Below, one piece after another: positions 43,401 to 51,787 of a DNA stretch of 64,000 bases. This stretch comes from Paroedura picta (taxonomy: Eukaryota > Chordata > Lepidosauria > Squamata > Gekkonidae): NCBI RefSeq assembly GCF_049243985.1, contig NC_135369.1, forward strand, positions 23,110,765 through 23,174,764, in the 5' to 3' direction. The translations under genes were made by a program, and so were the position numbers. The notes under the pieces were generated by a model, which was not told the origin of the DNA, searched no databases, and was given only the letters and a program-made list of their open reading frames with translations. Each line of letters opens with the position of its first letter. Position 1 is the first letter of the stretch.

Positions 43401-44492
43401 GTTACCATTAAGGGGACACAGACCACCTCCTCACAGATAGGAGAACAGATCCTCAGGGCCGGTTTTGGAGTCATGCCCCACTGCCGCTCCTCCAAGAGGC
43501 CCCATCCCACACCCTGCTGTGGAATGCATATTACTGGCATTTTTGCCCCATCACACACAGCCCAGGTAAAAACGCCAGCAGAGTGTAATAAGGAATGGAT
43601 GCTTGTAGTTTTCCCACACAAGCTCCCATGCAGTACAATTCCCACACACAAGGTAGAATACACACACAGGCACACCTGTGCAATATTTTATACAAATCCA
43701 GCTCATGCTCTGGCAGATGGCTCTGATGGCTGGGTTATAGTCCTCTTCAGGGCTGGCTGGCCCAGCAAGGGGTAAGAAGGTACTCCCCCACGTATGCATC
43801 AAGGGAGCCAAGGGGCTTGCCTCCCCCCCCCAGTGCATAGCTTGATACTCAAGTCACCTGGCCCTGTTTACTTGGCAGGTCCTTTCTGCGGTGCACCAGG
43901 TTCCCCTTGCACCCCTCCCAAAAGAAGCCCCCCTGGAGGGGGTGAGTGAGGTCTTGGGCTGCCCCTTGCTGCTCAAGATCTCTGCCCCTGTTCATCCCAG
44001 ACTCACTAATCCAGACCCCCTGGAGATTCTACTCCGTATCCAGCAAGGATGCTGGGGGATCCCCCTGCCTTTCCCTGGCCTCACCTTCCGTAGCACCCGT
44101 CTCTTGCTGGCGCTCTTCTCTTCCAAGTCGCTGAAAACCTCGTCAGACTCCTGGGAAGATCCGGCCAACGAGGAGCAGGTTGAAGTGCTGGAGACGGAGC
44201 GGTCGGGAGGGAGACTGGGAGGGCCTGGGGGCAGCCCTGCCTTGGGGGGCTCTGAACTGGAAGTCTCGCAGGAAGACAGGGCCCAGGGCTCTTGCTGGCC
44301 ATTGCTCTGGGGAATGACCGAGCGGGGCGTTGTCCCCCTCCCTTCAGCATCCCCCCTTGCCCGGCACAACACTGCTTCAGAGTTGGGTGGATCCTGAGCT
44401 GCTCCGGAGACTTGCCAGCTCTCTGGCATCGGAGGCTGGGCTAAAGGCGCAGGGGAAGCAGGAATGTGCTCCAGGCTGCTGCAGCCTTCCAT
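28456..44492 (-). CDS. Inositol-1,4,5-trisphosphate 3-kinase (ITPK family), complete, 7 coding exons
   Basis: Exons, 5' to 3' on the minus strand: 44492-44085, 35643-35559, 34802-34589, 33590-33386, 33199-33098, 29355-29284, 28698-28456. They total 1329 nt, 442 aa plus stop, with consistent phases. The start ATG has a strong context (ATCATGG) and an in-frame TGA nine codons or fewer upstream. Residues 1-136 are low-complexity (Ser/Pro, then an acidic Ser-rich patch DEVFSDLEE). About 137-160 ([20 protein letters not shown]) resembles the calmodulin-binding helix of ITPKs. The catalytic domain follows: PSIMDCKMG at about 226-234 is the PxxxDxKxG signature, then [23 protein letters not shown] and IDFGKT (Asp ~384). 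All expected catalytic residues are present. Known role: phosphorylates Ins(1,4,5)P3 to Ins(1,3,4,5)P4 and shapes calcium signalling. The catalytic part looks nearest to ITPKB, but the C-terminus ([16 protein letters not shown]) matches none of human A, B or C as I remember them, so no symbol is given. Confidence 0.95.
29535..29670. mobile_element. Palindromic hAT MITE copy 5
   Basis: Full palindrome with exact target duplication gcttaggg (29527, 29671). It sits a few bases inside the left end of another hAT element (about 29674-30022). Confidence 0.95.
29674..30022. mobile_element. hAT element, AAAAAGGCTG-ended
   Basis: Opens TAGGGTTTTCCAACC and closes GGTTGAAAAAGGCTG. The interior GTGTGGCAGAGATGCGTGGC is shared with 30986-31385. 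Confidence 0.65.
30575..30860 (-). mobile_element. tRNA-derived SINE, type A, full length
   Basis: (AAG)n tail at 30575-30594. The reversed head ends CCTAACCACTACACCAAACTGG. Confidence 0.9.
30986..31385. mobile_element. hAT element, AAAAAGGCTG-ended
   Basis: Opens CAGGGATTCCCAACC and closes GATTGAAAAAGGCTG, with duplication cattataa (30978) / cattagaa (31386). Confidence 0.8.
31730..31875 (+). mobile_element. tRNA-derived SINE, type B, degraded
   Basis: GGTCAATCCCCAGCAACTCC and TTGGAGAGGTGCTGCCTGTC resemble the type B body. The head is missing. Confidence 0.45.
32297..32520 (+). mobile_element. tRNA-derived SINE, type A
   Basis: Diverged head CAGCTTGGGTAGCGGTTCAG, body CAGCCAGCTGGTTGACCTTG, and tail AAAACCAACTCTG. 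Confidence 0.8.
32612..32741. mobile_element. Palindromic hAT MITE copy 6
   Basis: The palindrome's right end lacks the final CCCCTG, yet duplication ttttaaag is exact (32604, 32742). Confidence 0.9.
34097..34232. mobile_element. Palindromic hAT MITE copy 7
   Basis: Full palindrome with target duplication ggctagcc (34089) / ggctagac (34233). It lies in a kinase intron. Confidence 0.95.
34925..35056. mobile_element. Diverged palindromic hAT MITE
   Basis: Arms GGCCAAACTGTGGCTCTCC and GGAGAGCCAGTTTGGCC are a variant of the main palindrome. No clear target duplication. It is 123 bases from a kinase exon. Confidence 0.75.
35197..35395 (+). mobile_element. tRNA-derived SINE, type B
   Basis: Head GGCCATGGCTCAGTGGTA, B-box-like GGTTCAATTCC, and tail GCATCAGGCAGCTCCATCAG. 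Confidence 0.8.
35750..36122. mobile_element. hAT element, CAGTGGTC…GACCAGTG family
   Basis: Opens CAGTGGTCCCCAATCC and ends AAAAGGTTGGGGACCAGTG, with exact duplication gtgtagaa (35742, 36123). It is 106 bases upstream of a kinase exon. Confidence 0.95.
36258..36378. mobile_element. Palindromic hAT MITE copy 8
   Basis: GGGCAAACTGTG subtype with a short central loss. Duplication ctctacac (36250) / ttctacac (36379). Confidence 0.9.
37291..37426. mobile_element. Palindromic hAT MITE copy 9
   Basis: Full palindrome with duplication ctgtacag (37283) / ccgtacag (37427). A type A SINE starts 12 bases on. Confidence 0.95.
37438..37680 (+). mobile_element. tRNA-derived SINE, type A
   Basis: Head CCAGCATGGTGTAGTGGTGA, body GCAGCCTGCTGGGTGACC, and a diverged tail GAGAAACCACTTCCG. 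Confidence 0.8.
38464..39050 (-). mobile_element. L2-like LINE 3' end, interrupted by a MITE
   Basis: The reverse (TTTA)n tail begins at 38464, with TATGCCACCCTTCCCCAGGG after it. Homology to other copies resumes after the MITE at 38938 (CCAGGCCGGGCCGGGGCTGA). Confidence 0.7.
38802..38937. mobile_element. Palindromic hAT MITE copy 10, inside a LINE
   Basis: Full palindrome with exact duplication gactagag (38794, 38938). It splits the L2-like fragment, so it is younger than it. Confidence 0.95.
39650..39925 (-). mobile_element. tRNA-derived SINE, type A, with small LINE insertion
   Basis: SINE body AAGAGCCTCAAAGCAGCTTA. The head is separated by a ~55-bp L2-like 3' tail (39839-39893, TTTATTTCTATAATGCCCTC). 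Confidence 0.7.
40134..40372 (-). mobile_element. tRNA-derived SINE, type A, diverged
   Basis: AAGAAGAGCTGTGTTTTTAT, CCCCACAACAAGACGCCC and a degraded head at 40340-40372. Confidence 0.75.
40736..40829 (+). mobile_element. tRNA-derived SINE, type A, 3' part only
   Basis: GGAAGGCGATTGTAAGGCGC to AACCAACTCTTCTTCTTC. It lies inside an older LINE-like stretch (40600-40910, GACTTGGGAGACTTTATACC). Confidence 0.85.
40981..41150 (+). mobile_element. GGGTTGCCA-family fragment
   Basis: TATAGAGTCCACCTTCCAAA and GATGAGCTGTAATTCTGGGG match the element at 14323. The ends are worn. Confidence 0.5.
42096..42280 (+). mobile_element. tRNA-derived SINE, type B
   Basis: GGGGCTGTGGCTCAGTG head, GGTTCAATCC B-box-like, and GGCAGCTTCATGTGTCTAT end. 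Confidence 0.8.
42283..42345 (-). mobile_element. L2-like LINE fragment
   Basis: GGCCTCAACCAAAGACCCGG and GCAGGCCCTGCGGAAC match the coding end of the copy at 62841-63415. Confidence 0.55.
42429..42844. mobile_element. hAT element, GATCCCCAACC…GACCACTG family, longest copy
   Basis: Opens TAGCGATCCCCAACC and ends GGTTGGGGACCACTG, with exact duplication gtataagg (42421, 42845). The 416-bp interior differs from the other copies except for the last ~80 bases. Confidence 0.9.
43121..43395 (-). mobile_element. tRNA-derived SINE, type A
   Basis: GGTTTTTATACCCCGCTTTT body start, then AGTGACTAGCCCAAGTCACC, and a degraded head near 43390. Confidence 0.8.
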
Positions 44493-44621
44493 GATGAACT
44501 CTGCGGGAAGCTCTCAGACCCGTCCAGTCCCCTGGGCTCCGGCTGGCAAAGTCCACGCAGGAACTACCAAACCTTCTGCATTCCCTGCCATCCACAAGCG
44601 GCTTGGGCCATCCACGGCTCC
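44493..44621 (-). other. 5' UTR part of the first coding exon of the kinase gene
   Basis: A strong acceptor (pyrimidine tract then TTCCTTACAG) ends at 44622 on the minus strand. The exon therefore runs 44621-44085, with 129 bases of 5' UTR before the ATG. That makes at least one upstream noncoding exon necessary. Confidence 0.7.
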
Positions 44622-44793
44622 CTGTAAGGAAATGGGGAGGGGGGTTGGGTTACTCTGAGCACCAACCCTGGGTATGCAAGATCTGCTGTTGCTGCTCTTG
44701 TTCCAGTTAATGAACTGGTCATAACCATTACTCACCCATCACAAATGGCAGATCAGATGTTTCCCCCACCACCACCAAGAATTGCATTACACG

Positions 44794-44929
44794 CAGGGGT
44801 AGTCAAACTGCGGCCCTCCAGATGTCCATGGACTACAATTCCCATGAGCCCCTGCCAGCATTTGCTGGCAGGGGCTCATGGGAATTGTAGTCCATGGACA
44901 TCTGGAGGGCCGCAGTTTGACTACCCTTG
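44794..44929. mobile_element. Palindromic hAT MITE copy 11
   Basis: Full palindrome. The right flank cattacag (44930) has a close left counterpart shifted by one base. It lies 172 bases upstream of the kinase's first coding exon. Confidence 0.9.
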
Positions 44930-45299
44930 CATTACAGAATGCTGTCCTTTAGACCCTCAGCTTGACTGGGTGGGCACAAAGGTCACCCCCTCCCTTTCCA
45001 GCATATAACCAAGGAAATACCCTGGCTTAAGTGTGCTGAGCTGGCTCTTTATCCATGGTGCCCTCTTCCTTCTGCTCCTTCATGGAGGGCCTTGAGTGCC
45101 ACCCCCTTGAAGGCCAGGTTGGTAAAAATGGACTAAGAGAAGTGGTCCCCTTGTAAGGGTGTTCTCGGGATGGGGACCGAGGATCGACTGGGGATTTTAC
45201 TCCCCCACAGCCATCGAAATAACGAGTCCCTTAATGGGGGGGGGGGAGAACTTTTGATCTGCCATCCCATTGGTGAGTCTCCTTCTGTCTGCCTTCATT

Positions 45300-46200
45300 C
45301 CTAAAAAGTAAGGAGCCGGGCTCAAGCATCCCGTCCTTCCCTCTCGTGTTGCCCTTCGGCTCAGAGAGCTCTCTGGCGAGGAGAGAACGGCAGTCTGCGC
45401 ACCCTCAGAGGCACTCTTAGCCCTTCCTCCGCTCCTGGGGCATCCCGGCACTGAAACACGCAGGCTGCGAGGCTGAGCCGCTCTTTGGCTGCCCGTCGGT
45501 TCTGATTGCGCCGCCTTTCTTTTATCCGCCCTCCGTCCCCGGCCGCCTAATGCCTCCTCGCCAGGTCCCGATTCGGACCCGATGCACGGCTCGCATCGCC
45601 CTGGGGGAAGCCCGGCGAGCAAAGCGGCGCCAGACCGCCTCCCCTCCCCTCCTCTCCTCTCCTCTTCCTGCCGCCCTCCCTCTCCTCTCTCGCCCGGCCA
45701 GACAGCTCGCTCCCCCCACGCGGGCTTCTTTGCCCCCTCCCCGGCAGCTGGCGGCCAGATCCCGGGCTCCTGGCTGGATCCTGCCCTCCCCTCCCCACGT
45801 GCCCTGCTGACCCAGGTTACCTCTCCAGCACCAGCCGCATCCTCCGGGCTCAGTCCTCCCCGGGAGACCCCGGGCTAAGCTACGGTGGTCCGCACCGCGC
45901 CCCCCATCTCGGCCCCGCGTCTCTGCCTGCCGCGCATCGGGAGGCGGGGATATAAGGCTGGAGGGGGAGGGCGGGTGGGGGAAGCGGCTGGCAAAGGGGC
46001 CCCCCGGGAGAAGGCTGGTCTGTGCTGCCCCCCGCCGGCCGCTGGCGGGACTGACTGCCTCGCATGAGTGGCACACGACACGTGTCCTCCCTTGGCAGGT
46101 GCGGTGACCAGGCGCTTCCCTTTCTACCCCGCTGGTCTCCGGGAGGAAAGAGGCGGCCTTCCGGAGCCGACGGCGAGGATGCGGTTAGGCAGGGCGGAAA
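45300..46200 (-). promoter_or_regulatory. CpG island, probable promoter and first noncoding exon of the kinase gene
   Basis: About 0.9 kb is strikingly GC- and CpG-rich and lacks mobile elements. It lies 0.7-1.6 kb upstream of the kinase's 5' UTR acceptor. A good minus-strand donor, GAG|GTAACC, ends an exon at 45821, so a noncoding exon of roughly 45821-45950 is likely. A TATA-like GATATAAGG is at 45949-45957, but it reads on the plus strand. The long open frames here reflect GC content, not coding. Confidence 0.6.
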
Positions 46201-46250
46201 GGCACTCTGTACATGCTCAGAGGCACTTGCTTCGCAGGTTTTTAGAATCA

Positions 46251-46335
46251 GAATCATAGAATCATGGAAGGGGCCATACAGACCATCTGGTCCAACCCCC
46301 TGCTCAACGCAGGATCAGCCCAAAGCAGAGCTCAG
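46251..46335 (-). mobile_element. CR1 LINE 3' fragment
   Basis: AATCATAGAATCATGGAAGG start, then CATCTGGTCCAACCCCCTGC. It sits at the outer edge of the CpG island. Confidence 0.75.
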
Positions 46336-46383
46336 TTCTGGCCGTCAAAATGAAGAGGCTCAGCTTTAGCTGTAGAAACTAGA

Positions 46384-46505
46384 AGGGTTTTATACCCCGC
46401 TTTTCACTCCCCGAAGGAGTCTCGAAGCGGCCTACAATCGCCTTTCCATCTCTCCCCACAACAGACAAACTGTGAGGTAGGTGGGGCTGACAGATCTCTG
46501 AGCAG
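46384..46505 (-). mobile_element. tRNA-derived SINE, type A, 3' half
   Basis: AGGGTTTTATACCCCGCTTT to GGGGCTGACAGATCTCTG. The head is lost. Confidence 0.75.
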
Positions 46506-46689
46506 GGTGGGCGTGGGGGTGTAGAATACATTTTAGAACTTTGGTGAAATTTCTTAATTAGTTCTTTCTCTTTTTCTTGAATGTTTGAATGCTTTTTCTG
46601 TTATTTTTCTGTCTCATACCATTGATAACAGGTTTTCATTGATTCAGTGAGTAATGTTTTTGTATTTTTTTAATTTAATATATTTTGGA

Positions 46690-46933
46690 GGGGTTAAATC
46701 CACCAGCTGACCCTCTTTTGTGTGGCCTTGTCTGTAACCGCCTTTGAGGTGATAATTGACATGTTAATCAGTTATCAGTTACTAGTAATGTTCCTATTAT
46801 GGCCGTTATTACTGTTCTTATAAATTGATCTAGTTACCGAACCTTAATTGAACCAATTTTTATGAATTGTATTACTTTTATAACTTCATGTTCCATGTAA
46901 ACTGTCCTGAGCTGCAAGAGGAGGGTGGTATAT
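46690..46933 (+). mobile_element. L2/CR1-like LINE 3' end
   Basis: ACTGTCCTGAGCTGCAAGAG and GAGGGTGGTATATGAAAG are the usual LINE 3' end. The tail has become the adjoining GAAA array. Confidence 0.55.
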
Positions 46934-47055
<122 letters not shown>

Positions 47056-47881
47056 GGCAAGCTGACTGGCCCAAGGTCGCCCAGCAGGCTTTATATGGAA
47101 AAGAACCACAGAAACCCAACTGGAAGCAAACAGGACCTTAAAAGGTTGAGTGTCTGTATAACATCAGTTAATGACAAAATTATATGGCTTTTAGTGTGCA
47201 CAACTTTAAAACTTTATACTAGCAGCCAAGCCCGTCACATTAAGGAATATAACGGGCACTGGATTGGCAGGGTGGGATGGAAGAACGCTGCGGATGGCCT
47301 CCCACTCCCCCCAGGACCTGGAAAGGCTGCCCCTGGGAAGGGAACTCACTGGCAGGGGCAACTCTCATGCAGCAAGGATCTGCAGCCTCTGAGCCTCAGA
47401 AGCAGAAGGAGGGGGTGGGAAGGGGTGGGGTGGGGGACGGAAGGCGATTGGCTGGCCGCTGGACAGACAGGCAAACCGGTTGGAGGAGGAGGCACTCAGG
47501 GGCGGGACGTTTGCCCTGAGTGGGTGTTAACTGCTGAGTGGCACTTAAGCCATGAGACACACTCCTCCTCCAAGCCCTTACCAGAAATATATTGTGGAAC
47601 AGATAGTGCATGTTCTTGTAATAGCCTATGGGCTGTATTTTTAATTTTTAAAGTTTTTAAGTTGTGCACAACAATAAAAGCCATACAATTTTGTCATTAA
47701 CTGATGTTATACAGACACTCAACCTCTTATGGTACTAACTGATTTCAGTTGGGTTTTCGTGGTTCTGGCTCCAGATTCCCACCCACCCCTCTTGTTTAAG
47801 TGGAGGAGGCAAGGGGAGTCAAACCCAGTTCTCCAGCTTAGGGGCCGCCTCTCTTAACCACTACACCACGCTGGCTCCCAA
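47056..47881 (-). mobile_element. tRNA-derived SINE, type A, split by an inverted-repeat element
   Basis: SINE body GACTGGCCCAAGGTCGCCCA at 47069-47088 and SINE head CTTAACCACTACACCACGCT at about 47853-47872 are separated by ~0.7 kb of foreign sequence. Confidence 0.75.
47100..47794. mobile_element. Unclassified inverted-repeat element (~0.7 kb)
   Basis: Arms of about 115 bp (47100-47216 and 47637-47768) are inverted copies sharing AGAACCAC, GAAAACCCAACTG-like sequence, GAGTGTCTGTATAACATCAG and TTAATGACAAAATT. The spacer has a GCCCGT…ACGGGC hairpin. Flanks tttatatgga (47090) / tttaagtgga (47795) may be a 10-bp target duplication. Confidence 0.7.
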
Positions 47882-47894
47882 AGAGGCCAAGCTC

Positions 47895-48062
47895 ACCCTC
47901 AATCAGACCACTGGTCCCTCAAGGTCAGAACTGTGTTCTCAGATGGGCTGCAGCTCTCCAAGGTCTCAAGTAGAGAGAGGTCTTGCACATCACCTACTAC
48001 TACGACTCCCCTGACCCTTTGAGCTGCATGCCAAGCAGATACTCTGCCAGTGAACCAAGGCC
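47895..48062 (-). mobile_element. tRNA-derived SINE, type B
   Basis: The reversed head CAAGCAGATACTCTGCCAGT is at about 48033. The body AGCTCTCCAAGGTCTCAAG follows. It starts 170 bases past the 48232 stop codon. Confidence 0.75.
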
Positions 48063-48230
48063 CTCCTGTCAGAGGTGCAGGGGAAGGGCCCAGTCGGTTC
48101 TCCCTGGAAGGAACTGAGTTTCTGCATCCCAAACAGCGTTCCGAGGAAGCGTGTGAGAAAGCAAAGGCAACCACATGCCCACGCTGCTTGAGGACAAACC
48201 ATGCCACACCAGCTTGCCCTCTCTGCAGGT

Positions 48231-48236
48231 TTTATT
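48231..48236 (-). terminator. Poly(A) signal overlapping the stop codon
   Basis: The gene ends CAT AAA TAA AAC, so AATAAA contains the TAA stop. A GT-rich stretch (GGTGTGGCATGGTTTGTCC) begins about 25 bases downstream, as expected for a cleavage site. The 3' UTR would be only about 20 nt. Confidence 0.6.
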
Positions 48237-51187
48237 TATGCTTTGAGCACGGCCTCCTGCGGCTCGAGCTGCATCCTCGGTTCCTGGACGGAGACCTGCG
48301 TCCTCGGTTCCTGCACGGAGAGCTCCGTCCGCGATTCCTGGGCGGACAGTTGCACCCTCGGCTCCTGGGTGGAGAGGGGGATTTTCTCTTGGACCGGCTC
48401 CTTGGCCTCCTGGGAGATTTCTTCCTCTCCTTGGCTGGTCCTGAGCTCTGCCTCTCTTCGGAGGGGGGTGGCTGCTGGTCCTGAGCCGGAGAGCTCTGAC
48501 TCTGCTCGGGTGAGGGGCTCTGCTTTTCCACAGCTTGGGAGCTCGGCCCTTCTCCAGGCAGGGGCTGCTGCTTGTCCACAGCTGGGGAGCTCTGTCGCTC
48601 GGTAGTAAAAGCGTACTTCTTGATGTGATCCAGGATGCTTTGCCAGTCCCCTGGTGCAGTGCTCGGCTTCTCCACAGCTGGGGGGGTCACCTCCACGGCC
48701 GGGGGGGTCACCTGCACAGCCGGAGGGGTCACCTGCACAGCCGGAGGGGTCACCTGCACAGCTGAGGGGATCACCTGTAAAGCCGGGAGGGTCATCTGCA
48801 CATCCAAGGGGGTCAACCGCACAGCTGATGGGGGTACCTGCGGAGGTGGGGGGGTCACCTCCACAACTGGGGGGGTCACAGGGTTCTGCCCGGTGGTCCG
48901 GTGGCGACGGATCGCAAGCAGGATCCTTTCCAGCTCCTGCTCCAGGTAGGCCCAAAACGTGGTGGGGCCTTGCTCCTTGGGCTGGCTGGGAGGCCTGGAC
49001 CCAAGCTCCACCAACGGGGATACATTCTCCTTGCTGGCTGCTTTGCGGTACAATTTGATTCCTTCCTCAGACCATTCCTCGAGGTAATCCTGCCCCTGGG
49101 AGAAAAGAGATCACACTGAAGCATTCCATGCAACGGGTGCCTGTCTTGGGCAGTTATAGGGGGGGGGGTCTGTATCCCATGGCATAGTGGGGGGATGGCA
49201 AGGGGTCTTTTCCCATCCTTCTCAAGACACAGGCTACCTCCATACAGAAGATTTGCTACACCCCTGCTGAAAGGAGCCGGGCTTTTCAGAGCATCCACAT
49301 GCCACTGTCCTCCATCACGCTCTTTTCACCACCTTCTCTGGTTTCCTGCAGTCCGCAGTGAGGTTTCCAGAAACTGTTTTGCTCTGATGGTTCTGGAAAC
49401 GTCGGAGTCAGACTGGATCCCCCATCAGAGTGGACAGGTAAGTGTAGATGTTCTGACATCCTGCCCATATCTGGCACTGATCCTCTCCCCATTTCCCCTT
49501 GCTCCCCCTCCCTTCCACCCGCACCACTAATAGGATTTTTACCAGCTTAAAACAAAACAAAACGTAGCAGTTGTATATTGCTCTTATTGTAAAAAAGCCA
49601 ACTAAAAGACCAGCGGCAGTACAGAAGGAGAGAGATGGTGGGTGAGGGGCTCAGGAAGAAAAAAAGATGGGTCACCCCCTGTAAACACGCCATTGCCACT
49701 GCAAATGCATTTGTGGCAACAATTAGTCCCCAAGGTGGGGGACGTACCTGCCAGAATGCATCCCTCCTTCTTCAGTAAAGCCTGACCTGTCCTGCTTTCC
49801 ACCTCACTTAAATTGCTCTCCTTTACCAACCATTCAGCCTCATACCCAAGGGTGGACGGGAACACTGAAATGACTAGCCAAGTTGAGCTGAGCAGTTACA
49901 GCAGTTTCATTTATTTATTTTTCATTTTTAACCCGCCCCTCCCTGAAGGCTCAAGGCAGGTAACAACACACAAGATATACAACATTACAATTTTACAGTT
50001 TAAATAAAAATATGTTTAAATGATTAATCGACAGCTTCCTACAATTATAAAATAGATAAAAGTAACAGCACTGCTGATCACCTGACGCCCTTCTCAGGGA
50101 AAGGAGAATGGAAACCAAATAAATATTGTTCATCAGGTGACATTTCTGGCTGGATTAAGGCAGGGAGGCTTCTTGGGATTCTTCTAGGCCTCAACTGCAG
50201 GCTTGGCAGAACGGATCTGTTTTTCAGGCCCTGCAGAACTGCTTTGGTTCCAGCCGAGCCCTGAGTTCATTCAGCAGAATGTTCCACCAGGCTGGGGCCA
50301 GGGCCGAAAAAGCCCTGGCCTGGTTGAAGCCTTTAACTTCTTTGAGGTCAGGGACCCTAAGCAGGTTTTGTTGACTTTACCTGAGTCATCTTTGGGGGAC
50401 ATAATTGAAGAGGGGGTCCTGCAGGTACAACGGTCTCAGACACTTAGGGCTTGAAAGGTCAGTAGGAAAACCATGAACTTGATCTAAAGCTCAGCCAGGA
50501 TTCAATGCAGCTGGGAGAAGACAAAGTGAATATGTGCTCTCCGTTGGGTCCCAGTGAGGACCTGCACTGCTGCATTCTGGACCAGGTGAAGTTTCTGGAG
50601 CAACTTCAAGGGCAGCCTTGGCAATTCTGCAAAGGTGGTTCTGCTCAGACCTTCTTATTATTGTTATTGTTACTGTTACTGTTACTATTTAAATTTATTC
50701 CCCACCACTCCCGAGAACAGCTCGTTGCAGGTTACAAATTGTCCCAACTAAAACCTCCGATAAAACCCCATTAAAACAGTATAAGGGACATAAAAAGCCA
50801 TACAATAAAACCGAAACGAAGCAAAAACATGGTGTTATTCTTCAGCTCTCCTCCCCATGCTGGCCTCTCCCTCCCACTCACCGTCTTGGTAGTCTTCTGT
50901 TCTTCCATTTCCACCTCGCCCGAGATCTGCGGCAAGCCTTTCTGCCCTCCCTTTTGGCTGATGTCGTAGATAATGAGGAGGACCCACCAGACCAGCCCGC
51001 AGCACCCGCCCAGGATGACGGCCAGGGGCAAGCAGGCCTCCTGCCAGCGTAAGGTTTCCAAGGTGGGCTTGCGTTCGCGGACCTGTTTCTGTTTGCAGCG
51101 TGAATTTGTGGCCTCCCCTGTCAGGAAGAGGCCGGCCAGGAGGAACCAGGCCAGGGCAAAGGACAGAGCTTGCTTGTGGGCAGCCAT
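48232..51187 (-). CDS. Unrecognised single-pass membrane protein with Pro-rich and Arg/Ser-rich tail (389 aa, two exons)
   Basis: Exons 51187-50882 and 49095-48232, phase-0 intron, GT-AG ends (acceptor TTTTCTCCCAG). Exon 1 encodes a signal peptide (residues 1-26, ending LTGEA), a short basic outer segment and a membrane helix (about 51-74, LPLAVILGGCCGLVWWVLL). Exon 2 is the cytoplasmic tail. It has an acidic/helical start (YLEEWSEEGIKLYRK; FWAYLEQELERILLAI), then about ten 7-residue repeats of the type VTPPAVQ (about 173-245), Gln/Ser/Pro-rich imperfect repeats, and an Arg/Ser-rich end (about 333-389) with RNRGRSSP-like units. Predicted topology is type I. I do not recognise the family. Its layout matches the neighbour at 55303-57154, suggesting a tandem duplicate. 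The start is the first ATG and opens directly into the signal peptide. Confidence 0.75.
48241..48400 (-). repeat. Coding imperfect repeat of Arg/Ser-rich units
   Basis: Recurrent units encode RNRGRSSP/RNRGRRSP/RNRGCSSS-like peptides at the C-terminal end of the same gene. They resemble RS/SRPK-target tails in composition only. Confidence 0.8.
48671..48880 (-). repeat. 21-bp coding tandem repeat (7-aa VTPPAVQ units)
   Basis: About ten 21-bp units lie inside the 48232-51187 gene. Those at 48671-48765 are nearly identical and those toward 48880 are diverged. The unit length is a multiple of three, so copy-number change would keep frame. Confidence 0.9.
49905..50470 (-). mobile_element. L2-like LINE 3' end with coding remnant
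   Basis: Reverse TTTATTTATTT tail, AACCCGCCCCTCCCTGAAGG, then coding-derived GTTCCACCAGGCTGGGGCCA. It lies in the intron of the 48232-51187 gene. Confidence 0.7.
50882..51187 (-). CDS. Exon 1 (signal peptide plus membrane helix) of the 389-aa membrane protein
   Basis: This exon holds 102 codons and ends at ACG|GTGAGT in phase 0. The paralogous-looking exon at 56882-57154 has 91 codons and the same phase and order of parts. Confidence 0.8.
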
Positions 51188-51391
51188 GGTCTGCTGGCCC
51201 AGATGAACCAGAGGGCGAGGTGGGGAGGAGCTGGCTCTGCCAGGTGTTTCTTTCAAGGCAGGGGCCCCTCTGAAGCCTCCCCTCAGTCCCGCTCAACTTC
51301 CCATTTCCCCACCATTGTGCCATCATGGGAGACAGCACAAAGAGGACCCATGACAGGAATAGGGTCAGCATGAGGAGACCCCACCACCACC

Positions 51392-51787
51392 ACTCTGCAT
51401 GGTTAAGAGCAGTGTATTCTAATCTGGTGATTTGATTTCCTGCTCCTCCACCTGCAGCAGCTGGGTGACCTTGGGCTCGTCACAGCCCTGATAGAGCTGT
51501 CCTGACCGAGCAGTAATATCAGGGCTCTCTCAGCCTCACCCACCTCACAGGGTGTCTGTTGTAGGGAGAAGAAAGGGAAGGAGATTGTAAGCTGCTTTGA
51601 GACTCCTGGTAGAGAAAAGCAGCATATAAGAACCAACTCTTCTTCTTCAATAATATCAGGGCTCTCTCAGCCTCACCTTCCTCACAGGGTGTCTGCTGTG
51701 GGGAGAGGAAAGGGAAGGCGAATGTAAACTGCTTTGATACTCTTTATGGTAGAGAAAAGCAGAGTATAAAAACCAACTCTTCTTTTC
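51392..51787 (+). mobile_element. Two tandem type A SINE copies, second 5'-truncated
   Basis: The first (51392-51638) runs from a degraded head to AACCAACTCTTCTTCTTC. The second (51645-51787) starts at AATATCAGGGCTCTC and ends AACCAACTCTTCTTT. Confidence 0.8.

Larger units (their letters stand above)
35644..44084 (-). other. Largest kinase intron (8.4 kb)
   Basis: Filled with hAT elements, SINEs and LINE ends listed separately. I see nothing assignable at 36390-37290, 39060-39640, 41170-42090 and 43400-44080. Confidence 0.8.

Noticed and set aside
45522-46076. 184-codon minus-strand open frame in the CpG island
   Set aside because: Gly/Arg/Pro-rich translation driven by GC content. It lacks a supported splice into the kinase and overlaps other equally long frames.
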